From NCBI RefSeq assembly GCF_028554725.1, contig NC_071667.1, positions 80,204,001-80,268,000 on the forward strand: 64,000 nt of DNA. Direction: 5' to 3'. Positions 25,011 to 37,472 of this stretch are shown here, in pieces. The notes beneath the pieces are model-generated. The model was not told the DNA's origin. It searched no databases and worked only from the letters and a program-made list of their open reading frames with translations. Position 1 is the first letter of the stretch. Each line of letters opens with the position of its first letter. A program made the translations under genes and the position numbers. Source of the stretch: Zeugodacus cucurbitae (lineage: Eukaryota; Arthropoda; Insecta; Diptera; Tephritidae).

Positions 25011-27073
25011 CAAATTAAATAATAAAATTTCTTCAATAAATTATTATTTTTAGTTTATTAAATCGTATGTAAAAAAATAATTTTTAAATATTCATAAAGT
25101 ACAAATTCATAGTACATTAATTTCGGAGTTGTTGAGCTGTTGAAAGGAATTACAAAAAAATTTTAAATAAATATTTATATGAATACTACGTATCAACTCC
25201 TAACTCAAAACGTGTCACTGTTTTGCAGATTATTCTGTGGATTGTCGAATATATTGTCATACTCTTCTTCTGTACTCTTCAAACACTGTAAATATATTTA
25301 AATATAAATAAAAATATGTATCAGGCATTTAGGCAAAGAAATATTAGAGGTGACTACACGTCGTATACGTAACATGGCTTGCCTTCATGAGGAGCTCAAT
25401 AAATACCTTAGCTCAATTATTGTCTTCTTTAATAATTTCGTTAGAAAAACAATAAGCTCTAAATTATATTATTATTATCAAATTTGAAACCAATAAAAAT
25501 GGTATCCTTTTCAGTATGACTTACAAATATTTCCTAATCCACACGCCAGATTATTGAATCATTTTAGTCAAGTATACGAATATTATATTGACAGTAAAGA
25601 ACAATTTTATACAAATAATGTAAATCGATTTCCTTTAATGATGAAACTCATCATAACCATCAACTCTTGTATTTTAATCCATTTAATGCATGTCAAGCAA
25701 TGACGCAATTAATTACTTGGTTTTAGTTTTCCAAAAAGCAAAACCTAAAAAAGCATTAATTAATTTATAGCGTGGCAATTATATCAGCAAAACTTTATTT
25801 CTATGAAACATTCAACAAAAAAGTACACAACTATAATATGATTTTGCAACTACAAAAAGTTCGACAAGCGTTTTGACAGAAATTATTAAAAGCGAGAGGA
25901 TACCGAGGAAATTGAGGTTATACAAATTGGCATATGAAATGTATGTATGTATATATGTATACTGCACAAGTGAAAAATATGTATGAATTAATATACAAAT
26001 ATTATACAGAAGAAGTTCAAATGTGCCCATAAAGACACGAAACTTTTTCACTTCGACCATTTTGACACTTTCATTGCGGTGCTCATAATTATGTAAGCAT
26101 TCTTTCGGATAAAATCTGAGCGCCCAAATACAAACACAAAACATTCAAATGCAAACAAACACACACATACACACACACATATATATATATATGCATATAT
26201 ACGCGCATTGTAACTTACCGAAATTCACAAAGCCACACAAACAAAAGCTTTGGCTGTATTGAAGTGGTGGAATTTGCTGCGGCTGGCATTTGGCACTCGC
26301 AGAGGAGACACTCTTTGTTTGGTGTACACAAAAGGTTCGGCGCTGTGGAGGCAACCCACAAAATGTGTAATAACTAGTAACAAATACAAACAAAAAGAAA
26401 TAAAGAAGTGAATTGAAATAACGGCAAAATGGCTGCTGAGAGTGTGGAAGAGTCAAACTAAAATGGAAGACATCAATGGCAGCCTGAGGAGCTGCTCATT
26501 GGTGTGCGTGTGTGTGGAAGAGTGTGCGCTAATGTTTACATATAGTATTGATGTATCAAATACATATATACGAAAAATTATATAAAACACTTATACACTT
26601 ATATAGTATATATGATGTACCTTGTTATATATACATTACAAAGATAGAACAATAAATTATGCTTTTCGTATTATATTGCAAGCAAAAAATGTATAGCAAA
26701 ATTCTCAGAATCATTACTTACTGATAACCTCTGTGCGCAGTGGGTTTTAAAAAGCGTGCAATGTTGGTTCAGTAAAATATATATGTACATTCATACATAT
26801 AGTGTAGTTATTGATATAATACTAATGATTAATAACTAAAAATCATGCGTTGAATATTAATATTTATTGTTAAGTTTCAAATTTCTTTCTAGGTATATTC
26901 GAATTTCACGTCAAATCAAACAATATTATGTAGTAATACTTATACTGAATTCAATTTCTGCTAAAAGATTTCATTGTATACGTATAAATCACATCATTAG
27001 AAATTTAAAATATTTCAAACTATTTATATTTAAACAAACTAGACTCTTGTACCCTTTAATACCAAGAGAATAA
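25011..27073. other. No supportable gene
   Basis: AT-rich, with a dinucleotide (CA/TA) tract at 26,157-26,195 and a less AT-rich patch at 26,220-26,540. The open frames across the tract are driven by the simple repeat and are not credible genes. Confidence 0.4.
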
Positions 27074-27077
27074 TTAA

Positions 27078-27799
27078 GGCAGTAGTCTGCTTTACAGGCT
27101 TAAAAAAATCGATTTTTTGTTTTGTTTTAAATCTCTTCCAAAACTATCCAAGAATATGTCTTTAAAATTTCAGAGGCCAGAGAGCTAGAGCAGTTTTAGT
27201 GGTCGAGCGTCGAGCAGGTGCGAATGGATACAGAAAACTTTAAAGCGCGTTTTCTCGAGTTTTCATTTTCACAAGTGTTAGAAAACGGTGCCGGCGATAG
27301 CAAAAAGAATATATGTCCGATCGAAAAAAAAAACAAAGTGATCTAGCTTCAGTATTAAATTATCCTCTATTTGAACTAAAAAAGTTGGACCAAAGTATTA
27401 TTTAAACTACTTGTTTTGCAACTTAAAGTCAATTTTTTTTTCTTAAAAAAGTGATTTTTTTCTCAAACTTCGAAAAAATTTGGAATTTTATAACTTATTC
27501 GGTATTTTTTTAGTTTATAAAGAAAAGAAGCTTATAAAAATTAAAAAAAAAAATTGGTTCGACTGTTTCAGTTGCATCGCACGACCTCCATCACCGGCAC
27601 CGATTTACAAGTGCAGACTCCAGGACTCCAGAAAAATACTTACAACTTGCAATATTTTTTAATAATAAATATTGTTTTTTAAGCCTTAAATATGGTACAC
27701 TATCGTCTTAAAATTCCGTTTACCGCAATCATTTCCTTCCCTTTCAAAAAAAAAAATGCTAAAGAAACGCTTTTTCGGCTTCTAAAGCAGACTACTGCC
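27078..27799. mobile_element. TIR element flanked by TTAA (piggyBac-type target site)
   Basis: The ends are perfect 17-base inverted repeats, GGCAGTAGTCTGCTTTA at 27,078-27,094 and its reverse complement at 27,783-27,799. TTAA flanks both sides (27,074-27,077 and 27,800-27,803). A TTAA target duplication suggests a non-autonomous piggyBac-like element, although the ends do not begin with the usual CCC. The 722-bp interior has no transposase. Confidence 0.75.
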
Positions 27800-27803
27800 T
27801 TAA

Positions 27804-28689
27804 GTTATCAAGATGGAATTACGGTGTAGATGCATGGATTTCAAGTCATTTACCCACGAATCCAACTCTTCTAGCATTCTGAAAAAAAAAATCATTAATC
27901 TGGAGTAATGTAAACTATTAATAGCTCTAAAATTGGTTGTACAAATATCGAATGTAAGTTTATTAGTGATTAGCTAGACTTGAGAATTCTCCCGAGCTGA
28001 AAACTCTTTCAGTGCTGTACTTAATGCTGAATGTTAAATTGCAAACATGAACTTTAGAGGGTCTTTATACGCAGTAGAATTAGGATTCGGAGGTTCGATT
28101 TCCCTCTCATCATCCAACACGGGAGAAGGCGCTTGAAATCAAAGTTTAGCGCAACTAATCTTCATCTAATGAAAATATGGCTAAGGAGACCAACTTTCCA
28201 ATGTTAAACGTTGTTAAATAGAAACTTGCTTCTTAAAAAAAACTACAGAGTTTGATGATGTAATGAGTTGGAATAACTGGGAGATGATGTTGAATGGAAT
28301 TTTCACTTTCACTTGATCACTCTCCTGAGGTGGTATGTTTTCTTTATGCTTGGAATATACAGTTAAGCATATGTGAAAGCATATTGGTAAACCATATATA
28401 AAATATTCACAGTAGTTGGTGTCCTTGGGGATATATACATATAAGGAATGTAAAATGTAACAATTTGGATATTACTAAAGAGAATATAGAGTGAAGCATT
28501 TTTGATGAGCTCTATTTGATGTGTGTGAAACGATCTTAAACGAGATGAGAAAAAAAATTTGATGTGGGCAGAGCAATTTACTAACTGAACGCATGTAATA
28601 ATCAGTTAGGTTAGGACAAATTTTATTATTTCATTTTAAATAGATAATACAAACATTTAGAAAGATATTCTAAGAAGGCTTAGCATATA
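27804..28689. other. No gene or element recognised
   Basis: AT-rich unique sequence. A GGTTCGATTTCC string near 28,094 resembles a tRNA B box, but no A box or cloverleaf surrounds it. Confidence 0.4.
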
Positions 28690-29430
28690 CAGTAAAAGCT
28701 CCTTATTCGCGCTTCCTTTATTCGCGTTTTCACTATTCGCGGATTAAAAAAATGAGACCCAATTTCTATATTCGCGACTAAAATTTTTTTATTCGCGGAT
28801 CTAATAAGCACATACATAATAATAAAATTATTCCAATAGGTATCCAACCCAATATTCTTGTCGAATGGACTAATACAAAAGTAAACTAGATCTTATTACA
28901 AGAAAAATTTAAATATTCCACTATTTTCGCAATATTTTTGAACTTTTGGTAATATTTCCATATAGAAGGGGCTAACATGGAACTGAACACGACCTATTGA
29001 AGAAGAGGCTTCAATAAGCACTGGAAACGTGGCATTCAATTTGAAAAATCTTAGTGAAGGTTTAAGAATGGCAAATGAGCTTTGCGATTTCTTTATGAAC
29101 ATTGATCCTTCTATGGAATGAAGTCTAATTTTTAAGAGACAAATTGCTAATGCGACTGCTGTGTATCAGTCTGAATTGAAGGAGCTTTTGAAAACTGCTA
29201 AGCAAGAAAAAATTACAAATTCTTCAAACCATTGCCTAAGCCTTAAGATAATTAGTTAAAATGTTCAAAAACTTCAATTGAATCATTTTTTTATATACCT
29301 ATTTGTTTTTTTTTGTCACCTAGGAACATATCCCCTATAATCCCATATAAATTATCATCCCATATTCACGGTTTCTGTATTCGCGGCATATTTATGGAAC
29401 ATATGCCCCGCGAATAAAGAGCTTTTACTG
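28690..29430 (+). mobile_element. Internally deleted pogo-like element with transposase tail
   Basis: The ends are CAGTAAAAGCTC followed by C or T and TTATTCGCG, inverted, with TA on both sides (28,688-28,689 and 29,431-29,432). Near the left end the TATTCGCG motif recurs. On the plus strand, 28,999-29,250 keep the C-terminal part of a pogo-type transposase (a run through MANELCDFFMNID, one TGA stop, then IANATAVYQSELKELL). It ends in a Gln-containing segment that resembles a PCNA-interacting motif after a one-base frame slip. The DNA-binding and DDE parts are gone. Confidence 0.8.
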
Positions 29431-29432
29431 TA

Positions 29433-32292
29433 TATTATCACCACTAATGAGCTACTTTTGTTCTACAAATCTTTATTCATTCCTATAGAGATTTTCACAA
29501 TCTAGATATGTCCAATATACAGTTCGTCCCATTAACTATACAATGGTTTATAATGTATCAAGCAGCATTGCAATCTTTAGTAGCTTAAAAAAATAAAAAA
29601 AAAAATATAAAACAAATTGTGACTTTTAATTATACTTTTTTCTTCAGGAATATAACTTGGATCACCCCACACATCTTCAAACAGGTATCCAAATGAAATC
29701 ATCCCATATATATACATATGTATGAATTTAAACATACAAACTAGTATATTGTGATGTGAAATTTAATCGTTGCGTATTAATTTTAATTACTCTCATATGA
29801 AAAATGGCAATACCAAAATGAAACCCCTGTCAGAAATGTAATGCGAACTTCAACATAAATCCTTCATGAATACGTGCCCATGCAAACGCATGCACACATT
29901 AACGATATAGATATGTACTGTGCATGTCCACGAATAGACAGTGCATGCAATACAGCAACAATAACAACACCAGTGTTAATTTGGGAATGCAACTTCTGAC
30001 ATTTCGATGACCTTCTATCGCGTTACTAACAGCAGCGGCAGCAGCGTGAGTTATGTGCACGTACCGTTGTATACAGTTATACACGCCCTCCACCATTACA
30101 CACCTAAAATTTCACCACGGCAGCCGCATTCAATACTCGACGTCATCGCCTACGCACAACCGCTAGAACTACATTAGCGATAAAAAAGAGGCGTGAGAGC
30201 AGCTGAACACTGAATACCAAGTGCAATGCAAAAACAACAATAAAGTGATGTATTTTTTCTATTGTTGCTACCACAGTTGCCTGGCAATTGCACTCTACAA
30301 GCTAGCTGCCTTCCACCAAATAAAACCTATTTTTATAGAGGTAAGCTGCAAGTACCGCTGACATACCCATATCCTTCCATATCCGACAATTGACTACAAT
30401 TGTGGCTACATGCACTAGTATATAGTAGAAGAGTAAGCTAACAACAATGCCAAAGGATGTAACCTAAATTTGTTGCAATGCCGTATAGTTGTTAGACAGG
30501 TTTCAGCAATTTTCACTTCGTTGCCTTACCTATAGAATGGATCCACAAGAATGCGTTCAGAAACCGAAAAGCACAAAGCTGAGAGGTGCGGGCATAAAGC
30601 GACTCGTACATAGAAAGACCAAAAGATAAGTGTGCTCAAAAATATCGACCGTGTGTCATGTCGCTTCCTTGACGAGTCTCCTCCGCCAACGTCGTTGGTA
30701 TCCACAGCGACGACGACGACGACATTGAGGGAGTCGTACAAAAAATTGAGCAATTCTGCATTTCATTCAAATATGGCTGCGTGGGAGTGGTCTATACCCA
30801 GTACAGCAATAAAATATTAAAACACTCATACATTAATGAGCTCATGCACCAACACTAACAAAACTCGCGCGCATTTGTATTGGGAGAAAAATAGGCGGAG
30901 CTTTCGGTTTAGTGATATTGACGACCCCGTCGGCGCACATATCCCCATTTGGTCCTTTGACACTCAGCTGTGCCGTCGTTATATTTGGGGCTGTTTTCAA
31001 AATTTCCAATTTTTCGGTACAGAGTTGGAGGTTATGTCAATTCCAATGGAATGTGTGCTCACTTGCTGGCTGGGAAAATGAAAAATTGGCGCTCACTGGA
31101 AGACAAGTGGACAAGTGAGCTGTGGAAATTTGAGCGCTGGAAGTGGCGCTCGTTTTTCTATTTTTCTGTGGTATACACTTTCCACTGTAATCATTTATCA
31201 GCTGTTGTTGCTGGCTGATGAGCTTCCGACCGCGTAGGTTTCGTGTGATAGCAGTGGAAAGTTCATTTTCTCGATTTACCCCTTGAAGTCTTGAAGTGCG
31301 GTTATGTGCGCGTGAGGGGTAAATGCTATCTATTGCTTGGAAAATAAATAATTTCACCACACTACCACTAAAAGGGGTGCTTAGTTCAATGGCTCACACG
31401 TGTTTGCTAGTTTATTAAAAATTAACAGTAATTGACAATGAAAATGTATTTATGCCTAATAGAGTGTTAATGGGAAAATAATATGCGTTGGAAGTGCAAG
31501 TAAATAAGCGTAATATATTTCAAGAGAAGACGATTTCTAGTAACTGTGAGAATTTAAATTTTATTGAGAAAATATTAAATTTGTTTATGATTTTAAATTT
31601 GTTATTACATTCTCTATAACTGAATGATAAATTTATGAGTAGAAATTAGCAATTGCGATTGATGTTAGCTGATGTACTCTGTTGTAAAAAAAATCTATGT
31701 GTGTTATATTTCCAAAGTTTAACTATTTAAGAATATGCCGACAAGAGAACTTTTCAAAATTCAACATTTTTCGGAGATACTGTTATTTTTCTGGCGCGGC
31801 ATCTAAACTGCCTCGACACCATACGAAACCTCAAATGCGTTTTTCTCGAAACTTTTTTTTGTCAAAACGATACCCAAAATTTCTGAAGTTCTACTGGGCC
31901 AATTTAAAATTTGAAAATTGTTTGGAGAGTCTTATTTAGAAACGTCTCTATCGCTGAAACTAGTATTATCCCCAAATATTAATAATTATTGTTTTTTTTT
32001 TTAATTCGAAAATGACAAAAATGTGGAACAAATTTTTTTTTCCGGCAGCTGCGAATTTTGAAACAAAAATTTGTTCAACTTTTCCGTGGTTACAGCCTTA
32101 CTCAACCTTACTCTATATTACTAGTTTTTTTTTACAAATTGCTAGGAGGCTTGGAATGGTCACGTGGGTATGGTCAAATGTCAATGTTTTGAGATCTCCT
32201 TGATCAGTTGCTCATTTTTTTCAAATTTCTAACGTTTAAATTTTTTAATTTTTTTCTGTATTATTGTAATGTTTATAAATAAGTTATAAACA
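29433..32292. other. Non-coding stretch with a GC-elevated block at 29.9-31.35 kb
   Basis: The sequence from about 29,880 to 31,350 is less AT-rich than its surroundings and has a small GAC repeat at 30,710-30,725. Several overlapping short frames occur on both strands, but none shows a known domain. The 31,690-32,230 stretch resembles the T-run-rich repeats common in this window but has no definable ends. Confidence 0.4.
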
Positions 32293-32843
32293 AATAAGGA
32301 AAGGCTAAGTTCGGGTGCAACCGAAAATTTTATACTCTCGCAATTTATTGATATATTTTTATTAAGATAACACACAATTTGACCCAATTTGAAAATCATA
32401 TAATTAGGTATATGAGAGCTGGGGGAAGTTATGGCCCAATTTTAACAATTTTTGGTACAGAGACACACTATTAGAAGAAAAATATTTTCTCTGAATTAAA
32501 TTAAGACACCTGAGAGGTTTATCCAAATTTTCGGTGAAAAATTACCATGGGACACTGAGTTCTTCATCTTCTTCGTTTTTCGTTAATGAGATAACCCACT
32601 TTTAGTAATTTTTAACATAACCTTTGTATGGGAGGTGGGCGTGGTTATTATCGGATTTCAACTATTTTCATGGTGTGTGGTGGGGTACGTAAGAGAACTG
32701 ACTGCAGAAAGTTTGATTTAGATAGCTCCATTAGTTTGCGAGATATATACAAATAACTCGTTTAGTTTTATGACTTACAAACACCCGTTATGTGAACAAA
32801 ATTATAATACTCTCTTAGCAACTTTTGTTGCGAGAGTATAAAA
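32293..32843 (-). mobile_element. DINE-like repeat, both termini, interior deleted
   Basis: Read on the minus strand, it starts with TATACTCTCGCAAC, AAAA, GTTGCTAAGAGAG (32,843 leftwards) and ends with TTGCGAGAGTATA and the hairpin TTCGGTTGCACCCGAA, then CTTAGCCTTTCCTTA. At about 550 bp it is half the length of the full copies, the microsatellite section being missing. Confidence 0.8.
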
Positions 32844-34008
32844 ACGGATTTAAAAATTATTTGAAATTCATGCCTCTTGTCAGCTTTAATGCCTTAATGA
32901 TGTAATGGCTTAGGGAATAAGCCTGATGGTCTTTGTATAATTACTTCACATTAAAGAAAATATTTTAGTCATATCCGAGTCTACCTTGTTTCCTGATTGT
33001 GTGTACATTTTTTATTTTATTCACCGTTTTTTTTTTTTTTGTTGATGTATTCAAAATGTATATTACTAAGTACATCAACTTTGAGCTTTTTGAGTATTCT
33101 TTCAAATCATTGTATTTTGCTGCAAATTTTACAGTTATATACATATATAGACCATATAAAGCTACAATATGGTACAACCAAGTTAAAAAATAAGATGAAC
33201 ACACGTCATAGAGTAGATGTATGCACAAAAATAGAATTTCTTTAAGTCAAAGTTAAATAAAAGGACAACAATGCTAAACACACATACAAATGCACATCTA
33301 CAACACACATGTTTAGAATGGACTAAGCTCTACTTCTTTAGCTAAATAAAAACAACAAATAAACACATACATGCATAGCTAAAATATTATATACATACAT
33401 ATGTATGTGTACAAGTAATTATGCGAGGATAAGAGTGTAAACCCCTGCCACTGGCCGATAATTGTTTATTTTGGCTTACAAGCAGTTAAGTTCAGTTGAG
33501 TTCAGCTCAGCGCAGATTTTCATTACAATTGCGTGACGTTAAGTACTTTGTCCATTTTGTTGAATGTGGCTTTAACAAATTGACATGCCTAAATATATAT
33601 ATGTATATATACAAGCGCACATTTTTTTAACTAGTGTGACGTAACGTAATTGTAACGTGCCTACTGGCTCTGACGACGTTCGTCCATTAATTGTATATTA
33701 ATAAACAATGCACACATACAGATCCGAAATTGTATGATTTCCTCGCAAAAATCAGTATAAGCGTGTTTAAATAATAATTCTGACCGCTGGAGAGGTTTCA
33801 GTATTACCATTGCATAAGGGAACAGAGTTCCAAGGGAAATAATGATGAATTGGTTGAACTCAATAATTGTATTTATGAAAAGATTTTAACTCCAAGAAAT
33901 TTATTATTCTTACATAAATAATACAAAAGTATATAACAAATATTATCAACATATTAATGAGTTCAAAGGTTGTAAAATCCCTTACATTCTTATGACAGTA
34001 TATCTTAA
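32844..34008. other. No gene recognised
   Basis: AT-rich DNA with a poly-T run near 33,029-33,041 and TATG/ACAT simple repeats near 33,390-33,410. The open frames reading through the poly-T are artefacts. Confidence 0.4.
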
Positions 34009-34632
34009 GGGGTTAGGTGGGTTACAAATTTTCAAAATTTGAAAATTTTTTATTGTCTTATTTAATAGAGCAATATGTTAAAATATTATCCAAATCATTA
34101 AATCAATCCTAATAATATTTTAAGACCACGTCAGTACGAATGAAAAACTTTAAACGCATTTTTCTCAAAATTCTATTTTTCAAGTCGGTGGACATGATAT
34201 CAGAAAAATTTTTGAAGCAATTTTTTTTTTTCAAATTTTGCATACATCTTTTGATTATCTAGTTAATGAACGAAGGATTTTTATATTGGTATTATAACTA
34301 TTTTTTTTCGAGCCAATATATGCCGAAGGTTTTTGGTTAAAACTCTATCAACAATTCAAATTTCAAATTTCAAAAATATTCATTTTTCTTCGATCATTAA
34401 CTAAATTTACTATCGAAATATTTTTGGTGTACCAAAATTTAGTTATGATGTCCACCGCAAGACCTTTTTTGTGGACAATTCATGGAAGATGAGGTTCCAA
34501 CGGCTGAGTTTTCGGAATTTTTAAATAAAACTTTCACCAAATACTGTTTAAATATGTATCTTTGATACGCTGAATTGTTTAAATGAAATATATATTTAAA
34601 AAAAAAATTGTAAAAATACCTTTGTTTTTAGC
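34009..34632. mobile_element. Non-coding repeat, left end GGGGTTAGGTGGGTT, right end lost
   Basis: The left end starts beside TTAA (34,005-34,008). The interior is homologous, in reverse orientation, to 55,473-55,985: an AACGGCTGAGTTTTCGGAATT block at 34,499 matches the reverse complement of 55,613-55,633. By that comparison the last 30 or so bases and the right inverted repeat have been replaced by the DINE-like copy that follows. Confidence 0.6.
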
Positions 34633-35692
34633 ATAAAACTAAACGAGTTAGATATAGGGTTATATATATCAAAATGATCAGGATGACGAGACGAGTTGAA
34701 ATGTATGTCCGTCCGTCCGTCCGTCCGTCTGTCCGTGCAACGGATAACTTGAGTAAAAATTGAGATATCTTAACGAAACTTGGAACACGCATTCTTTGGC
34801 ACCCTGAGGAGGTTGCTTTCGAGAATGGGTTATTTGTATATATCTCGCAAACCAATAAAGCTATATAAACCATACATTCTGCAATCGGTTCTCCTACGTA
34901 CCCCACCACACACCATGAAAATAGTTGAAATCGGATAATAACCACACCCACCTCCCATACAAAGGTTAGGTTGAAAATTACTAAAAGTGAGTTAACTCAC
35001 TAACGAAAAACGTCAGAAACACTAAATTTCACATAAATAATTGCAGAAGGAAGCTGCACTGAGATTTTTTTACAAAATGCAAAATGGGCGTGGCATCGCC
35101 CACTTATGGGTCAAAACCCATATCTCAGGAACTACTTGACCGATTCGAATTATTCGGTATTCGGTGTATAATATTTTCGGTTCACAACCACGACAACTTC
35201 CCATATAACTCAATTTTGAATTCCATCTGATTCCTTCACTTTATAAGGTATACATAAGGAACCGATGAAGATATCGAAATAAAACTTTACACAAATACTG
35301 TATATCATCTGTGGCATCACTTGTGAAAAAATTGTCGAAATCGGACTATAACTTTTCAATGCCCCGAATATCGAACATGTTGAACACAACGCCTAAGGGT
35401 AAATCTCTCAGATAATTTAATGTAATTCAGAGGAAATTGTTTTCTTCTAATAGTGTGTCTCTGTACCAGAAAAGCTTGAAATCGGGTCATAACTTCCCTT
35501 ATATATGAAAATATGAGAATACCTAATTATAGGATTTTCAAAAATACTATGAGCTTAATAGCTTATAAATCGGTTAATATGCGAAATGTATTTATGCCGA
35601 ATATATGCGTTTTCTTAATAAAGATATAGCAATAAATTGCGAGAGTATAAAATGTTCGGTTGTACCCGAACTTAGCCTTTCCTTACTTGTTA
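34633..35692 (+). mobile_element. DINE-like (Helentron-type) repeat, 5'-truncated, right end intact
   Basis: It starts at AAACTAAACGAGTTAGATA, then ATAGGGTTATATATA and ATGATCAGGATGACGAG, then a (GTCC)n tract at 34,707-34,735. This is the same arrangement as in Drosophila INE-1/DINE-1. The right end has the sub-terminal repeat TTGCGAGAGTATA, the hairpin TTCGGTTGTACCCGAA and the tail CTTACTTGTT. There is no coding content. Confidence 0.85.
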
Positions 35693-37472
35693 TTATTAGA
35701 TATGTATTTAGATATTTAGGGTTTACAATATTTTAATTGAAATATAGAACTATTCAGGTTTGGACTTTGGTTAAGTAATCTGATGCCTCTTAAATATGAA
35801 TTCATGAAATATGAAGTTTACGGGAAAAATGTTTACACTGGTACTTAAGATTATAGTTATATGTGTATATGAAACATTTTTAAGCTTTCAGTAAGTTCAA
35901 TGAATGTCCTAGGTTTTTGTTGACAAATTTATTAACAAATTGAGAAGGTTTCGTGCCGAAGAATTGCTACAAATGAAGAAACATGTATGTACCTTGAATA
36001 TTTGAACAAGTAAGATTAATATTTCATGATTTTAGTAAGTCTTTGCATAAATACTCAAAAATTATTTATATATATATATTAAATTACATACAAATGCGTC
36101 TACGGTCCGTTCACAACCATGGACTTAGTAACCATTAATTTACACCTACATTTTATGCAAAAATTAGCAATTTGTCGTTGTAATTCTTAGTTATACACAT
36201 TTATTCAAACGTATATCCTTTATTTTTTCTCATATTTAAGCTAGTCTGAAAATATACCATACACGATGGATTGTACATATATGTACATACGCGTACCTAT
36301 GTACATATATTCGCGCATTTGATTCGCATTTTTTTCCAAATATCGTGACGTCAAGAGCCAATTGTGGATTATGTTGTACGGTTGCCACAGTTGAAGGTCG
36401 ACCCTACTCAACGTGTACCAAAACCAAAAGAGAAAAGGAAAACCATTAACAGTGACAGCGGATAATATGTGAAGTCATTTCGGTTACCTTTATATACATA
36501 AATTAGCAAATACACAGGTTGCAAGCGTTTTTTGTTTTTGGCTTGATACAAAAAAAGAAATGAAAAAAGTCACAGAGATTGATGTCAGAATATTGGAGCG
36601 TAGAATCTTTTAAAAATAGAGCAAATTAACTGCGTAGATCAATCTTAAATACTTAAAAGTACATAAATATTTATATGTATATCTTTAAATATTTTGTTGT
36701 TGAAACGATTTTCGAATAGTAAATCGAAGAAATAATGTATTCTGTTCTCATTATCTATACCGCAGGAATTAGTAGTTGAAGTGACCTAAAATTTAACCCC
36801 AAAACTCATTTCAACTGAAATACTCAATAAGCACCTCACAAAAAGGAATTTCTTGTAAATAAAGCAAATGAGAAAAGAGTGTGAGTGAAAAACCTGTATT
36901 ATTTCATTTTGTATTTTTATGTATTAAAATAATCAAGCGTTTTGTTTTATCAGTACATACTACTTACGGCACCTTCTGTCTCTTTTTCCACTTTTTTCCT
37001 AGCAAATTTCCCTTGGGCCTACTCGTCAATTTGTATTGCTATCAATCAAAACCTGTCCAGTATAATGTCAATTGCCACAGCCATCAAATGACAAATGTGT
37101 TTTGTTGAAACCTGATTATACAGAGTAGCATAATATATACCAGTTTATATTTAGTATGCAAAGGCTGTAAATTATCGATAAAATTGATACAAGTAAATTA
37201 ATTATAATATTATATTATTATATGTATTGGGGTGTTAATTAATGAAAAATATGTATACATAGTCTAAATTTTTTTTAGTAAAATTCGATTTTATTTTATC
37301 ATAGATTTTTGTTCAGGTTTACATTTTCTTTTGGAATTCACAAAATTTAAAAATATTTAATAATTTATTTAGTACTAATTTAATGAAATATAATTTTCAT
37401 ATTCATATGGAACGGCTGATTAAATAAAATTAAGCGAAAAAGCTCATATTATATTATATTACTTTATATTAT
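35693..37472. other. No gene recognised
   Basis: AT-rich unique sequence with short TATA/ACAT repeats near 36,270-36,310. No transposon ends or coding homology were found. Confidence 0.4.

Noticed and set aside
26145..26456. 103-codon minus-strand open frame
   Set aside because: Its end is produced by the CA/TA tract and the rest has no recognisable feature.
28088..28110. tRNA B-box-like GGTTCGATTTCC
   Set aside because: No A box at the right spacing, no acceptor stem and no anticodon loop could be drawn.
32965..33245. Open frames on both strands through a poly-T run
   Set aside because: Low-complexity artefact; Lys/Phe runs only.
34700..34740. (GTCC)n tract considered as a CRISPR-like or satellite array
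   Set aside because: It is the microsatellite core of the DINE-like element; there are no spacers and it is a eukaryotic context.
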